A DNA stretch of 64,000 bases from Candidatus Rhodoferax bjergmarkensis. GTDB taxonomy: Bacteria > Pseudomonadota > Gammaproteobacteria > Burkholderiales > Burkholderiaceae_C. Every line of letters starts with the position of its first letter. The first letter of the stretch is position 1. Positions 36,092 through 44,547 of the stretch are shown here, piece by piece. The translations under genes were made by a program, and so were the position numbers. The stretch lies in NCBI GenBank assembly GCA_016708345.1, contig JADJFX010000008.1, positions 186,001 to 250,000 of the forward strand, in the 5' to 3' direction. The notes beneath the pieces were generated by a model that was not told the origin of the DNA, made no database searches, and saw nothing but the letters and a program-made list of their open reading frames with translations.

Positions 36092-36919
36092 TTACCAACT
36101 CAGGGGGTCCAGCCGGTAAAAGGCAGCCAACTCGCGGTACAAGTCCGGATGTTCTTGCGCCATCTGCTTCGGCTGTTCAAAAAACACTTCAGAAATGACG
36201 GCAAAAAATTCCGCTGGGTCGGTTGCGCCGTAGTCGCTGAACAAGGACGCCCGCGCGTGCCCGGACGGATGTGCGCGTGCCTGCAACTTCTGGTATTCGG
36301 CCCCCAGCACCTGTGACCAGCGCGCGTAATGTTCACGCCGCGCCAACCGGGGTGCACCGTTGGCCACGCCAGTCTCTTGGTCGAGTTGGTGGGCAAATTC
36401 ATGGATGACCACGTTTTGGCCATCGGCAGGTGAGGCTGCGCCGCGCACGGTGTCGTGCCACGACAGGATGATCTGCCCGTCAGACCAGGATTCGCCCGCC
36501 AGCACATCGTGCCCGTGGTGCGCCACGCCCGCCTCATCGGTGTGCGAGCGTTGCACCACAAAGCTGCCCGGGTACACCAGAATCTGGCGCAGGCCCGGGT
36601 AGTAATTGCGCGGGCCGTTCAGCAGCAGCAAGCAGGCTTGCGCGGCAATCGTCACCCGAATTTCATCGGTGATGTCCAATCCGGCGCAGCCAATAAAAGT
36701 CTTTTCAGCCAAGAAGACCTGAATGTGCTTTTTGAGCTGCAGTTGCAAATCAGCAGGCAGTGCCCGCACATAAGGCACCCGCCGCTTCAGGATGTCGCGC
36801 CATGCTGCAGGAAAGGGCTGCTCGTACACGCGCTGGCGTTGGCGCGCCTGCCAATAAGGCTGGCCCAGCAGCCACATGACCAACAGCAGCGCCAGGACGG
36901 TAAGAATAAGTGCTGGCAA
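36092..36919 (-). CDS. mtfA: MtfA-like M90 zinc peptidase
   Basis: 275 residues. An N-terminal hydrophobic helix (MPALILTVLALLLVMWLLG) is followed by the M90 domain with YPGSFVV, LSWHDTVRGAASPADGQNVV and zinc motif IHEFAHQLDQETG, then YGATDPAEFFAVISEVFFEQ. In E. coli MtfA is a zinc peptidase that binds the Mlc repressor and so affects glucose uptake; here no Mlc or PTS gene is nearby. The extra N-terminal helix suggests membrane anchoring. Confidence 0.9.
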   Translation of the reverse strand: MPALILTVLALLLVMWLLGQPYWQARQRQRVYEQPFPAAWRDILKRRVPYVRALPADLQLQLKKHIQVFLAEKTFIGCAGLDITDEIRVTIAAQACLLLLNGPRNYYPGLRQILVYPGSFVVQRSHTDEAGVAHHGHDVLAGESWSDGQIILSWHDTVRGAASPADGQNVVIHEFAHQLDQETGVANGAPRLARREHYARWSQVLGAEYQKLQARAHPSGHARASLFSDYGATDPAEFFAVISEVFFEQPKQMAQEHPDLYRELAAFYRLDPLSW

Positions 36920-37184
36920 AAGAAAGTCCGTGGCGTGAATTGAGGTGGATGGTAAATGGGTGGAAGCGGCGCGATTTCAATGCTTACAGCAATGCCCGCA
37001 GCAATGGTTACAGGCAAGAACACTTCATTGTCAATGTGACAGCTCGGGCTTGTTTTACGGGTCTTCATGGCCGCACTGCGCAGCGGGCCGAAATGGCGAA
37101 TCAGCGACAGGGTAAACCTAGTGCAACTAAGCACTAGCTCTGTCCAGTTACCATCTGGCCATAGACAAAAATGGGAACCCAACA

Positions 37185-38093
37185 ATGATGAACGTAACTG
37201 TTGAAAACTTTGATGCGCAGGTGGTGGCCGCCTCCATGCAATTGCCCGTCCTGGTCGACTTCTGGGCCCCGTGGTGTGGCCCCTGCAAGGTCATCGGCCC
37301 GCTGCTTGAAAAGCTCGAAGCTGACTACGGCGGTCGCTTCAAGCTGGTCAAAATTGACTCCGATCAAGAGCAGGAGCTGAGCCAGGCCTTTGGCATTCGT
37401 AGCATCCCCACCTGCGTGCTGATGGTGGGTGGCAAACCGGTGGATGGATTCATGGGGGCGCTGCCCGAGGGCAAGATCCGGGAATTTCTGGACAAGCACG
37501 TACCTGAGGGTGATGTGCTGGAAGCCGAAGTCACTGGCGTCAGCGTAGGCGATGCACCTGCTGCTGACGACCCCCAAGCCATGGAAGAAGCGCTGCATCA
37601 AGCTGCGCTCAAAAACCCGGACGACGAAGACGCCCGCTTCAACTACGTCAAGTACCTGCTGCAACAAGGGCGTGATGACGACGCCAAGGTGGCGTTTGCC
37701 CCGGTGATCGCCAAGGCCGCCTTGGTGCGCCGTTTTGACGCTTTGCAGCGATGGATGAATGCTATTGATTTCGTAGCTGATCGCGCAGATTTGACAAGCG
37801 CAACAAGCCTTTTTGATGAAAAAATTATTGCCAACAAACGCGACTTTGACGCCCGCTTTGGCAAAGCCCAAACCCTGATGGCCGCCCAAAACTGGACCGG
37901 TGCCATGGACGAGTTGCTGGAAATCCTGATGCGCGACAAAACCTGGGCCAACGACTTGGCGCGCAAAACCTTCATCGCCATTTTGGACATCATCGAGCCA
38001 CCCAAGGTGAAGGTGGCCGATGGCCAAATACCCCCGGTTGACCCCACCGTGGCCACGTATCGGCGGCGACTTAGCAGTGTGGTGCTGAGCTGA
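37185..38093 (+). CDS. cnoX: YbbN/CnoX-like thioredoxin-TPR co-chaperone
   Basis: 302 residues. An N-terminal thioredoxin domain with an intact WCGPC site (VDFWAPWCGPCKVIGPLLEK) and cis-Pro loop IRSIPTCVLMVGGKPVDGF; a C-terminal TPR-like helical half (DEDARFNYVKYLLQQGRDDD and later KTFIAILDIIE). E. coli CnoX lacks the full CXXC; this one retains it, like many proteobacterial homologues. Residues 192-211 (AIDFVADRADLTSATSLFDE) are encoded by a copy of the dispersed repeat read in frame. Confidence 0.92.
   Translation: MMNVTVENFDAQVVAASMQLPVLVDFWAPWCGPCKVIGPLLEKLEADYGGRFKLVKIDSDQEQELSQAFGIRSIPTCVLMVGGKPVDGFMGALPEGKIREFLDKHVPEGDVLEAEVTGVSVGDAPAADDPQAMEEALHQAALKNPDDEDARFNYVKYLLQQGRDDDAKVAFAPVIAKAALVRRFDALQRWMNAIDFVADRADLTSATSLFDEKIIANKRDFDARFGKAQTLMAAQNWTGAMDELLEILMRDKTWANDLARKTFIAILDIIEPPKVKVADGQIPPVDPTVATYRRRLSSVVLS
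37758..37818 (+). repeat. Dispersed ~60-bp repeat inside ybbN/cnoX
   Basis: Plus-strand reading AATGCTATTGATTTCGTAGC, then TGATCGCGCAGATTTGACAA and GCGCAACAAGCCTTTTTGAT follows the block order of the other copies (AATTTxxTAGCTGxTCGCGC, A/T spacer, GCGCAA, GCC plus T-run). It is translated in frame. Confidence 0.65.
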
Positions 38094-38157
38094 ACATGTT
38101 CTAGTCGGCGGCGTCAGGGCTTTTGGCTATACTCCAAGAACATAAAAGGTAGTATAA

Positions 38158-39207
38158 ATGCCAAGTCTCTACACCGACATGTCCGCCGCCGCCCAAGCGG
38201 CCTTTGCGGGGCTTGACACGGCGGCCCGGCAGCGAGAAATTGGCCGCTGCGTGGCCGACCTGCCTGGCGGCTTCACGCGCAAGCAGATCAAACAAAAAAC
38301 TTATTGGTATTACCAGGCCAAATCTCCCGATGGCATTCCGATTCAAACCTATGTCGGGCCGGACGATGAAGCTACACGCACCCTGCTCGATGCTCACAAG
38401 AGCGGACATCACGCGCAGGCCGAAAAAGTCTTGCTGCGTGCAACCCGTGCTGCACTGGAATTAGGCTGCATTCAAATTCCGCTCAAACATGCCCGCGTTA
38501 TCAACCGGCTGGGAGATCACGGTTTTTTCCGCGCCGGCGGCATTCTGGTGGGCACCCACGCCTTCATGGCTTACCAAAACCTGTTCGGCATCACCTGGCA
38601 AAGCGGTGCCATGACCCTGGACCTGGACTTCGCCCATGCGGGTCGAAATGTCTCGATTGCCTTGCAGCCCGAAGTCAGAATGGACGCCCGCCGGGCGATC
38701 GAATCGCTGGAGATGGGTTTTGTCCCGATTCAGAGCCAAACCACTTACAAAAAAGCCGATGAGCCCGACTTTGACATTGATTTTTTAACCTGCATTGGCA
38801 GAACCGGCGATGCCCCGGTTTTCATCGACTCGCTGAATTTGACGCTGCAACCGCTCAAATTCATGGAGCTGTCCATGGAAGACCCACTGACCAGTACGGT
38901 GCTCGGGCGCAGCGGGCCGATGGTCGTCAACCTGCCAAGGCCACAGCGGTACGCCTTGCACAAACTGATTGTGTACGGCGAGCGACCGCAAAACATGCGA
39001 ACCAAGGCCAACAAAGACCTGGCCCAAGCGGCTGCTTTATTGGATTACATGCTGGCCATGGATTTGGACATTATTCAAGAAGCGTGGCACGACACGCTGG
39101 CTCGCGGACAGGGGTGGCAAAACCGGCTGGAGCAGGGGTTGCATGCCCTTTGCCAACACTACCCGGCCCTGAATTTTCAAGATCGGCTGGCAACAGGTGC
39201 CGTTTGA
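38158..39207 (+). CDS. GSU2403-family nucleotidyltransferase-fold protein
   Basis: 349 residues. Contains GTHAFMAYQNLFGITW followed by TLDLDFAH, the hG-like and D-x-D signatures of a nucleotidyltransferase fold, and a helical C-terminal region (YALHKLIVYGERPQNMRTKA, NKDLAQAAALLDYMLAMD). Such proteins are uncharacterised; some relatives act as toxins of toxin-antitoxin pairs. No partner gene is obvious beside it. Converges with purC. Confidence 0.75.
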   Translation: MPSLYTDMSAAAQAAFAGLDTAARQREIGRCVADLPGGFTRKQIKQKTYWYYQAKSPDGIPIQTYVGPDDEATRTLLDAHKSGHHAQAEKVLLRATRAALELGCIQIPLKHARVINRLGDHGFFRAGGILVGTHAFMAYQNLFGITWQSGAMTLDLDFAHAGRNVSIALQPEVRMDARRAIESLEMGFVPIQSQTTYKKADEPDFDIDFLTCIGRTGDAPVFIDSLNLTLQPLKFMELSMEDPLTSTVLGRSGPMVVNLPRPQRYALHKLIVYGERPQNMRTKANKDLAQAAALLDYMLAMDLDIIQEAWHDTLARGQGWQNRLEQGLHALCQHYPALNFQDRLATGAV

Positions 39208-39244
39208 CCCGGATACCGCCCAAAAAACCAGCTCAAACGAGCGC

Positions 39245-40162
39245 TTAAGCCGACTCGCCCGTCAAACGCTGCAACGCCTCTTGGTATTTGGCTGCCGTTT
39301 TGGCAATCACCTCATTGGGCACGCGCGGCGCGGGCGGGGTTTTGCTCCAGGGCTTGCCGTCCACCTGCGCATGCTCCAGCCAGTCACGCACAAACTGCTT
39401 GTCAAAACTGGGCGGGTTGATCCCTTCCTGGTAGCTTTCGACCGGCCAATAGCGGGAAGAATCCGGCGTCAGCACCTCGTCCATCAGGGTCAAAGTGCCA
39501 TCCTTGTCCAGACCAAACTCAAACTTGGTGTCGGCAATGATGATGCCTTTGGTCAGAGCAAACTCGGCCGCCGCCTTGTAGATGGCAATCGAGAGGTCGC
39601 GGATGCGGGTGGCCAGGTCCAGCCCGATCATCTCCACCGTCTGCTCGAACGTGATGTTCTCATCATGGTCGCCCACGGCGGCCTTGGCGGCTGGCGTGTA
39701 AATGGGCTCGGGAAGCCTGGAGGCATTTTTCAGACCCGCAGGGAGCTTGACGCCACACACCGCGCCGTTGTCCTGGTACTCCTTCCAACCACTGCCCGCC
39801 AGGTAGCCGCGTACCACGGCCTCCACTGGCAGGGGCTTGAGGCGTTTGACCAGCATGGAGCGGCCTACCACTTGCGGTACCTCAGCGGGTGTGACCACAC
39901 TCTCGGGGGCGTCGCCCGTCAGGTGAATCGGGCAAATGTTCAAACCTTTGGGTCCGAGCTTGTCGAACCAGAACAGCGCCATTTTGGTCAGCAGCGCACC
40001 CTTGCCGGGAATGGGCTCGCCCATGATCACGTCAAACGCGCTCAAGCGGTCACTGGCGACCATCAGGATGCGGTCGTTACCTACGGCGTAGTTGTCGCGC
40101 ACCTTGCCGCGGGCCAGCAAGGTTAAAGAACTCAGTGCGGAAGTGTGCAGGGCATTGGTCAT
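39245..40162 (-). CDS. purC: Phosphoribosylaminoimidazole-succinocarboxamide synthase
   Basis: 305 residues, the longer form of SAICAR synthase common in this order. Signatures: LLARGKVRDNYAVGNDRILM, DRLSAFDVIMGEPIPGKG, RGYLAGSGWKEYQ, GIIIADTKFEFGLDKDGTLT and DEVLTPDSSRYWP. Eighth step of purine synthesis. Last gene of the pyk-fba-purC block, but separated from fba by a terminator-like hairpin, so it probably has its own promoter. Confidence 0.96.
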   Translation of the reverse strand: MTNALHTSALSSLTLLARGKVRDNYAVGNDRILMVASDRLSAFDVIMGEPIPGKGALLTKMALFWFDKLGPKGLNICPIHLTGDAPESVVTPAEVPQVVGRSMLVKRLKPLPVEAVVRGYLAGSGWKEYQDNGAVCGVKLPAGLKNASRLPEPIYTPAAKAAVGDHDENITFEQTVEMIGLDLATRIRDLSIAIYKAAAEFALTKGIIIADTKFEFGLDKDGTLTLMDEVLTPDSSRYWPVESYQEGINPPSFDKQFVRDWLEHAQVDGKPWSKTPPAPRVPNEVIAKTAAKYQEALQRLTGESA

Positions 40163-40181
40163 GGGATTTCAAAAATAAAAT

Positions 40182-40217
40182 GGCTCGTTCAACTGGCAAA
40201 TTACCTATGAACGAGCC
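40182..40217 (-). terminator. Intrinsic terminator after fba
   Basis: On the minus strand GGCTCGTTCA pairs with TGAACGAGCC (10 bp, 16-base loop), followed by ATTTTATTTTT. It lies 36 bases after the fba stop and before the purC start. Confidence 0.8.
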
Positions 40218-40253
40218 TGCAGCCCTCATGGAGCTTGCGTACAGTGCTATAAA

Positions 40254-41318
40254 TTACTGAACAACTTGCGCCAGCTCGCCGCGTGCATACTGACCAGCGA
40301 CCGTGAACAGGCTGTGGCCCTTGACCTTGGCACCCTGGCCTTCGCAACCAAATTCCACGTAGCGTTGCTTGCAAATGCCTTTGGCGGCTTCGCGGGCTGG
40401 TTTGAGCCAGTCACGGGCATCAAACTTTTCGGGATTTTCAAACATGAACTTGCGCACCGCAGCGGTCATGGCCAATCGAATGTCGGTGTCGATGTTGATC
40501 TTGCGCACGCCGAATTTGATGGCTTTTTGAATCTCTTCCACCGGCACGCCGTAGGTTTCTTTCATTTTGCCGCCGTACTGGTTGATGGCGGCCAGCAGGT
40601 CTTGCGGCACGCTGGAAGAGCCATGCATCACCAAGTGGGTGTTGGGCAGGCGCTTGTGGATTTCCATGACACGGTCAATCGCCAGAATGTCGCCTGTGGG
40701 CTTGCGGGTGAACTTGTAAGCGCCGTGGCTGGTGCCAATGGCAATGGCCAAGGCATCCAGCTGGGTGCGCTTGACAAAGTCAGCCGCCTGCTCGGGGTTG
40801 GTGAGCATTTGCTCGCGGGTCATGGTGGCGTCGGTGCCGTGGCCGTCTTCCTTGTCGCCCTTCATGGTTTCCAGGCTGCCCAGACAACCCAATTCACCTT
40901 CGACCGTGACGCCAGTGGCGTGGGCCATGTCCACCACCTTGCGGGTGACTTCAACGTTGTACTCGTAGCTGGCAATGGTTTTGCCATCGCCCTCAAGGCT
41001 GCCGTCCATCATGACCGAGCTGAAGCCCAGGTTGATGGCCCCTTGGCAAATCTCGGGGCTCTGGCCGTGGTCCTGGTGCATGACCAGAGGGATGTGGGGG
41101 TACATCTCGACGGCAGCAGAAATCAGGTGCTTGATGAAGGCTTCGCCAGCGTACTTGCGGGCACCGGCGCTGGCTTGCAGGATAACGGGAGCGCCCACCT
41201 CTTTGGCCGCCTCCATGACGGCCTGCACCTGCTCCAGATTGTTGACATTAAAAGCTGGAATGCCGTAGCCGTTGGCAGCGGCGTGGTCCAGAAGTTCGCG
41301 CATTGAGACAAGTGCCAT
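40254..41318 (-). CDS. fba: Class II fructose-bisphosphate aldolase
   Basis: 354 residues. Begins MALVSMRELLDHAAANGYGI; Zn-binding HxDH motif VMHQDHGQSPEICQ; SVMMDGSLEGDGKTI; EGELGCLGSLET; GTSHGAYKF and MHGSSSVPQDL. Matches the Calvin/glycolytic class II subgroup of betaproteobacteria. Downstream of pyk on the same strand (84-base gap). Confidence 0.96.
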   Translation of the reverse strand: MALVSMRELLDHAAANGYGIPAFNVNNLEQVQAVMEAAKEVGAPVILQASAGARKYAGEAFIKHLISAAVEMYPHIPLVMHQDHGQSPEICQGAINLGFSSVMMDGSLEGDGKTIASYEYNVEVTRKVVDMAHATGVTVEGELGCLGSLETMKGDKEDGHGTDATMTREQMLTNPEQAADFVKRTQLDALAIAIGTSHGAYKFTRKPTGDILAIDRVMEIHKRLPNTHLVMHGSSSVPQDLLAAINQYGGKMKETYGVPVEEIQKAIKFGVRKINIDTDIRLAMTAAVRKFMFENPEKFDARDWLKPAREAAKGICKQRYVEFGCEGQGAKVKGHSLFTVAGQYARGELAQVVQ

Positions 41319-41402
41319 TTGAGTTCCCCGTTGAAGTTAAAAACCGGTGGGTAGCTGACTACCGTATCGTCGAATTCTAGCGCCCCAGGCCCGCAGCAAA
41401 CT

Positions 41403-42836
41403 TCAGGAAGCGGCGCAAATCCGAAGCATGTTTGTGCCCCCTGCAAAGCCCATGGGCTGGCCGCAGGTCAGTGCATAAATATCACCGGTTTGAACAATGC
41501 CACGGGCTTTTAAATCACACTCGACCTCGGCCAGTGCGGTTTCGCGGTCGGCGCTGGTGTCGATCAGAAGGGGCTGAACGTTGCGGTAAAGCGTCATCAG
41601 GCGCTGCGTAGGCACTTTGGAGGTCAGGGCGTAAATGGGCACCCGAATCAGATGGCGGCTCATCCACAGGGCGGTAGAGCCGCTGTCGGTCATGGCCACG
41701 ATGGCTTTGGCCCCCAGGTGGTGGGCGGTAAACAAAGCGCCCATGGCAATGGACTGGTCGATGCGCTCAAAGGTCTTGCCGGTAAAGTCGGCCTCGAGCT
41801 TGAAGTCTTCGTTGCTTTCAGCTGCGAGGCAAATGTTGGCCATCTCGATCACGGTTTCCAGCGGGTATTTGCCGGAGGCGGTTTCAGCCGAAAGCATCAC
41901 GGCGTCGGTACCGTCCAGCACGGCATTGGCCACATCGCTCACCTCGGCGCGGGTGGGCACCGGGTTGGTGATCATGGACTCCATCATCTGCGTGGCGGTG
42001 ATCACCACCTTGTCATGCTCGCGCGCCAGCTTGATCATGCGCTTTTGCAGCGCCGGCACGGCCGCGTTGCCCACCTCTACCGCCAAGTCGCCACGCGCAA
42101 CCATGATGCCGTCGCTGGCCAGCAAAATCTCCTCCAATCGAGGAATCGCCTCGGCCCGCTCGATTTTGGCGATCATGCCGGGCTTGTGCCCATACTCGGC
42201 TGCCGCCACATTGCACAACTGGCGCGCCATTTCCATGTCAATCGCATTTTTGGGAAAACTCACGGCCACATAGTCGGCCTGAAAGCTCATGGCGGTGCGG
42301 ATGTCCTCCATGTCCTTGCCCGTCAGCGCTGGTGCGGTCAGCCCGCCACCCTGTTTGTTGATGCCCTTGTTGTTGGACAACTCGCCACCGAGTTTGACCG
42401 TGGTAAACACCTGCTCACCCTTCACACTGTCCACGGTGATGACAATCAGCCCATCGTTGAGCAAGAGCACATCACCGGCCTTCACTTCGCGCGGCAAAGC
42501 TTTGTAGTCCAGGCCGACCGCATCAATGTCTCCCAGCTCGGTGCGCGCCGCATCGAGCACAAATTTTTGCCCCGGCTCCAGCATGACCTTGCCTTTGGCA
42601 AACTTGCCCACCCGGATTTTGGGCCCCTGCAAGTCGGCCATGATGGCCACCTCGCGGCCCGCGCGCTGCGCCACCTCGCGCACCATGCGTGCGCGCTCGA
42701 TGTGGTCCGCAGCTGTGCCGTGGCTGAAATTCAGCCGCACCACATTAACGCCAGCGCGAATCATCTGCTCCAGCAAGGCGGGGTCACTGGAGGCGGGGCC
42801 AAGTGTGGCAACGATTTTGGTAGCGCGACGGGGCAT
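41403..42836 (-). CDS. pyk: Pyruvate kinase
   Basis: 477 residues from the ATG at 42836 (AGGAG 9 bases upstream); an upstream in-frame start is less likely. MPRRATKIVATLGPASSDPA, VRLNFSHGTAADHIERA, DLQGPKIRVGKF, MIAKIERAEAIPRLEEILLA, MVARGDLAVEVG, ATQMMESMITNPVPTRAEVS. Final step of glycolysis. Diverges from the diguanylate cyclase gene. Confidence 0.96.
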   Translation of the reverse strand: MPRRATKIVATLGPASSDPALLEQMIRAGVNVVRLNFSHGTAADHIERARMVREVAQRAGREVAIMADLQGPKIRVGKFAKGKVMLEPGQKFVLDAARTELGDIDAVGLDYKALPREVKAGDVLLLNDGLIVITVDSVKGEQVFTTVKLGGELSNNKGINKQGGGLTAPALTGKDMEDIRTAMSFQADYVAVSFPKNAIDMEMARQLCNVAAAEYGHKPGMIAKIERAEAIPRLEEILLASDGIMVARGDLAVEVGNAAVPALQKRMIKLAREHDKVVITATQMMESMITNPVPTRAEVSDVANAVLDGTDAVMLSAETASGKYPLETVIEMANICLAAESNEDFKLEADFTGKTFERIDQSIAMGALFTAHHLGAKAIVAMTDSGSTALWMSRHLIRVPIYALTSKVPTQRLMTLYRNVQPLLIDTSADRETALAEVECDLKARGIVQTGDIYALTCGQPMGFAGGTNMLRICAAS

Positions 42837-42982
42837 GGGGCTTGACTCCTGGTAATTTGGCTTTTGATTTTTACATGGAAGTGGCTCCACGCCAACATCA
42901 ATTCAAAGCTGCCCCTTTTGACTTTTCACCGGGTGTGGTTCAATGCACCTCTGAATGCAATAAATGCCCCATCCATCTGACC

Positions 42983-43939
42983 ATGTTTGACGACAACACC
43001 CCCATTGCTGATTTGCTCGACCCAACGTACAGCAAACCCAAGCTGTTGGTGGTGGACGATCAGCCGATCAACATTCAGGTGATGTACCAAATTTTTGCCC
43101 CTGACTACCAGGTTTTCATGGCCACCAGCGGGCCGCAGGCACTGGCCTTTTGCAAAGAAAACCCACCCGACCTGATCTTGCTGGACGTCGTCATGCCCGA
43201 AATGGACGGCTTTGAGGTGTGTACACAGCTCAAAACCGACGAAACAACCCGCAACATCCCTGTGATTTTTGTGACCGGCCACAACGACGCCGAGCAAGAG
43301 ACCTACGGGCTGGACGTGGGGGCGGTGGACTTTATTTCCAAACCAGTCAACCCGGCCGTGGTGCGCGCCCGCGTTAAAACCCACCTTACGCTGAAATTCC
43401 AGTCCGACGTGATGCGAAAACTGGTGTTTCTCGATGGGCTGACCGGGGTCTACAACCGCCGTTACTTCGACCAGCAGTTGAGCATGGAAATGGCACGCGC
43501 CGTGCGAAACGATTCGCCCTTGGCGCTGATCATGATCGACGTCGATTTTTTCAAACGCTACAACGACCACTATGGCCATCAGGCCGGCGACGACTGCCTG
43601 CGCATGGTATCGAGCGCCTTAAAAGAAGGCCTCCGGCGGCCAGCCGACCTGGTGGCGCGCTACGGCGGCGAAGAATTTGCCTGCATCCTGCCCGATACAG
43701 ATTTTGTAAGCGCAATGACCATGGCCGAAGACATGGAACTGCGCGTACGGTCAAAATCCATAGCACACGAGCAATCCGATATTGCCAAAGTGGTCACCGT
43801 AAGTCTGGGCGTTGCCGGCCGGGGCGCAAAAGGCTCGGGCGATGTCATGGCACTGCTGGCGCAAGCCGATGCACAGCTTTACAACGCCAAGCACGCCGGG
43901 CGGGGCCGGGTTTGTGGTGACCTGATAAAACCCGCCTGA
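42983..43939 (+). CDS. Response regulator-diguanylate cyclase
   Basis: 318 residues from the ATG at 42983; the frame is open upstream, but that segment overlaps the pyk promoter region. Receiver domain (about 12-130) with LLVVDDQPINIQ, phospho-Asp in LILLDVVMPEMDG and Lys in ISKPVNP; then a GGDEF domain with active site ARYGGEEFACILPDTD, where GGEEF is a functional variant. Makes c-di-GMP when phosphorylated. It has no sensor beside it; together with the HD-GYP protein at 144-1304 it could set opposing c-di-GMP levels. Confidence 0.93.
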   Translation: MFDDNTPIADLLDPTYSKPKLLVVDDQPINIQVMYQIFAPDYQVFMATSGPQALAFCKENPPDLILLDVVMPEMDGFEVCTQLKTDETTRNIPVIFVTGHNDAEQETYGLDVGAVDFISKPVNPAVVRARVKTHLTLKFQSDVMRKLVFLDGLTGVYNRRYFDQQLSMEMARAVRNDSPLALIMIDVDFFKRYNDHYGHQAGDDCLRMVSSALKEGLRRPADLVARYGGEEFACILPDTDFVSAMTMAEDMELRVRSKSIAHEQSDIAKVVTVSLGVAGRGAKGSGDVMALLAQADAQLYNAKHAGRGRVCGDLIKPA

Positions 43940-44010
43940 ATTTTTTGCATCATGTATCAGCCCCTCCTGAACACCGGGCAACGACTGAGCTGATCCATTC
44001 CATTTTGCCG

Positions 44011-44478
44011 ATGACTTCGAACACGACAACCCCGGGGGCACCAGGAGCGCCCATCACGCAAGCAACGCCCACGCCAGTCGCCCCGCGCCCGCTGCTGGTG
44101 CTGTTGGTCGAAGACCACCCGGTGAACCAGATGCTGGCCACGACCTTGCTCAAAAAGTGGGGCCACACCGTGGTGCTGGCACAAAACGGCCAGGAAGCGG
44201 TGGACCTGTTCCCTCATTCACCATGGGACGTTGTGCTGATGGACATGCAAATGCCCGTCATGGACGGACTGCAAGCCACGGAAAAAATCCGCGCCATGGA
44301 ACAGCCCAACCAGCGCATCCCCATCATTGCCGTCACCGCCAACGCCATGGCATCCGACCGCGAAGCCTGTCTGCAGGCAGGCATGGACGACCACTTGCCA
44401 AAACCGATCAACTCAAAAAACCTGCAAGCCATGCTGGAACACTACACCGCACCCAGTCGCACAGAAGGTGCAGCGTAA
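44011..44478 (+). CDS. Stand-alone receiver-domain protein
   Basis: 155 residues from the ATG at 44011; a TTG at 43945 is an alternative. A Pro/Thr-rich leader (about 1-28), then one REC domain: LLVLLVEDHPVNQMLATTLL, VVLMDMQMPVMDGLQ, AVTANAMASDREACLQAGM and KPINSKN. CheY-like, no output domain; a phosphorelay shuttle is likely. Its sequence resembles receivers of hybrid kinases. It begins 72 bases after the diguanylate cyclase and precedes the CRISPR array by 69 bases. Confidence 0.9.
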   Translation: MTSNTTTPGAPGAPITQATPTPVAPRPLLVLLVEDHPVNQMLATTLLKKWGHTVVLAQNGQEAVDLFPHSPWDVVLMDMQMPVMDGLQATEKIRAMEQPNQRIPIIAVTANAMASDREACLQAGMDDHLPKPINSKNLQAMLEHYTAPSRTEGAA

Positions 44479-44547
44479 GGGCGGATCGGATAGTGCGTGC
44501 CTGCGAAGGTGGTCTGTAACCAAGTGCCAATCGTCAGCCAATTACGG

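Noticed and set aside
38158..39207. Nucleotidyltransferase-fold protein as half of a toxin-antitoxin pair
   Set aside because: No small antitoxin-like gene is adjacent on the same strand; neighbours are ybbN and purC.
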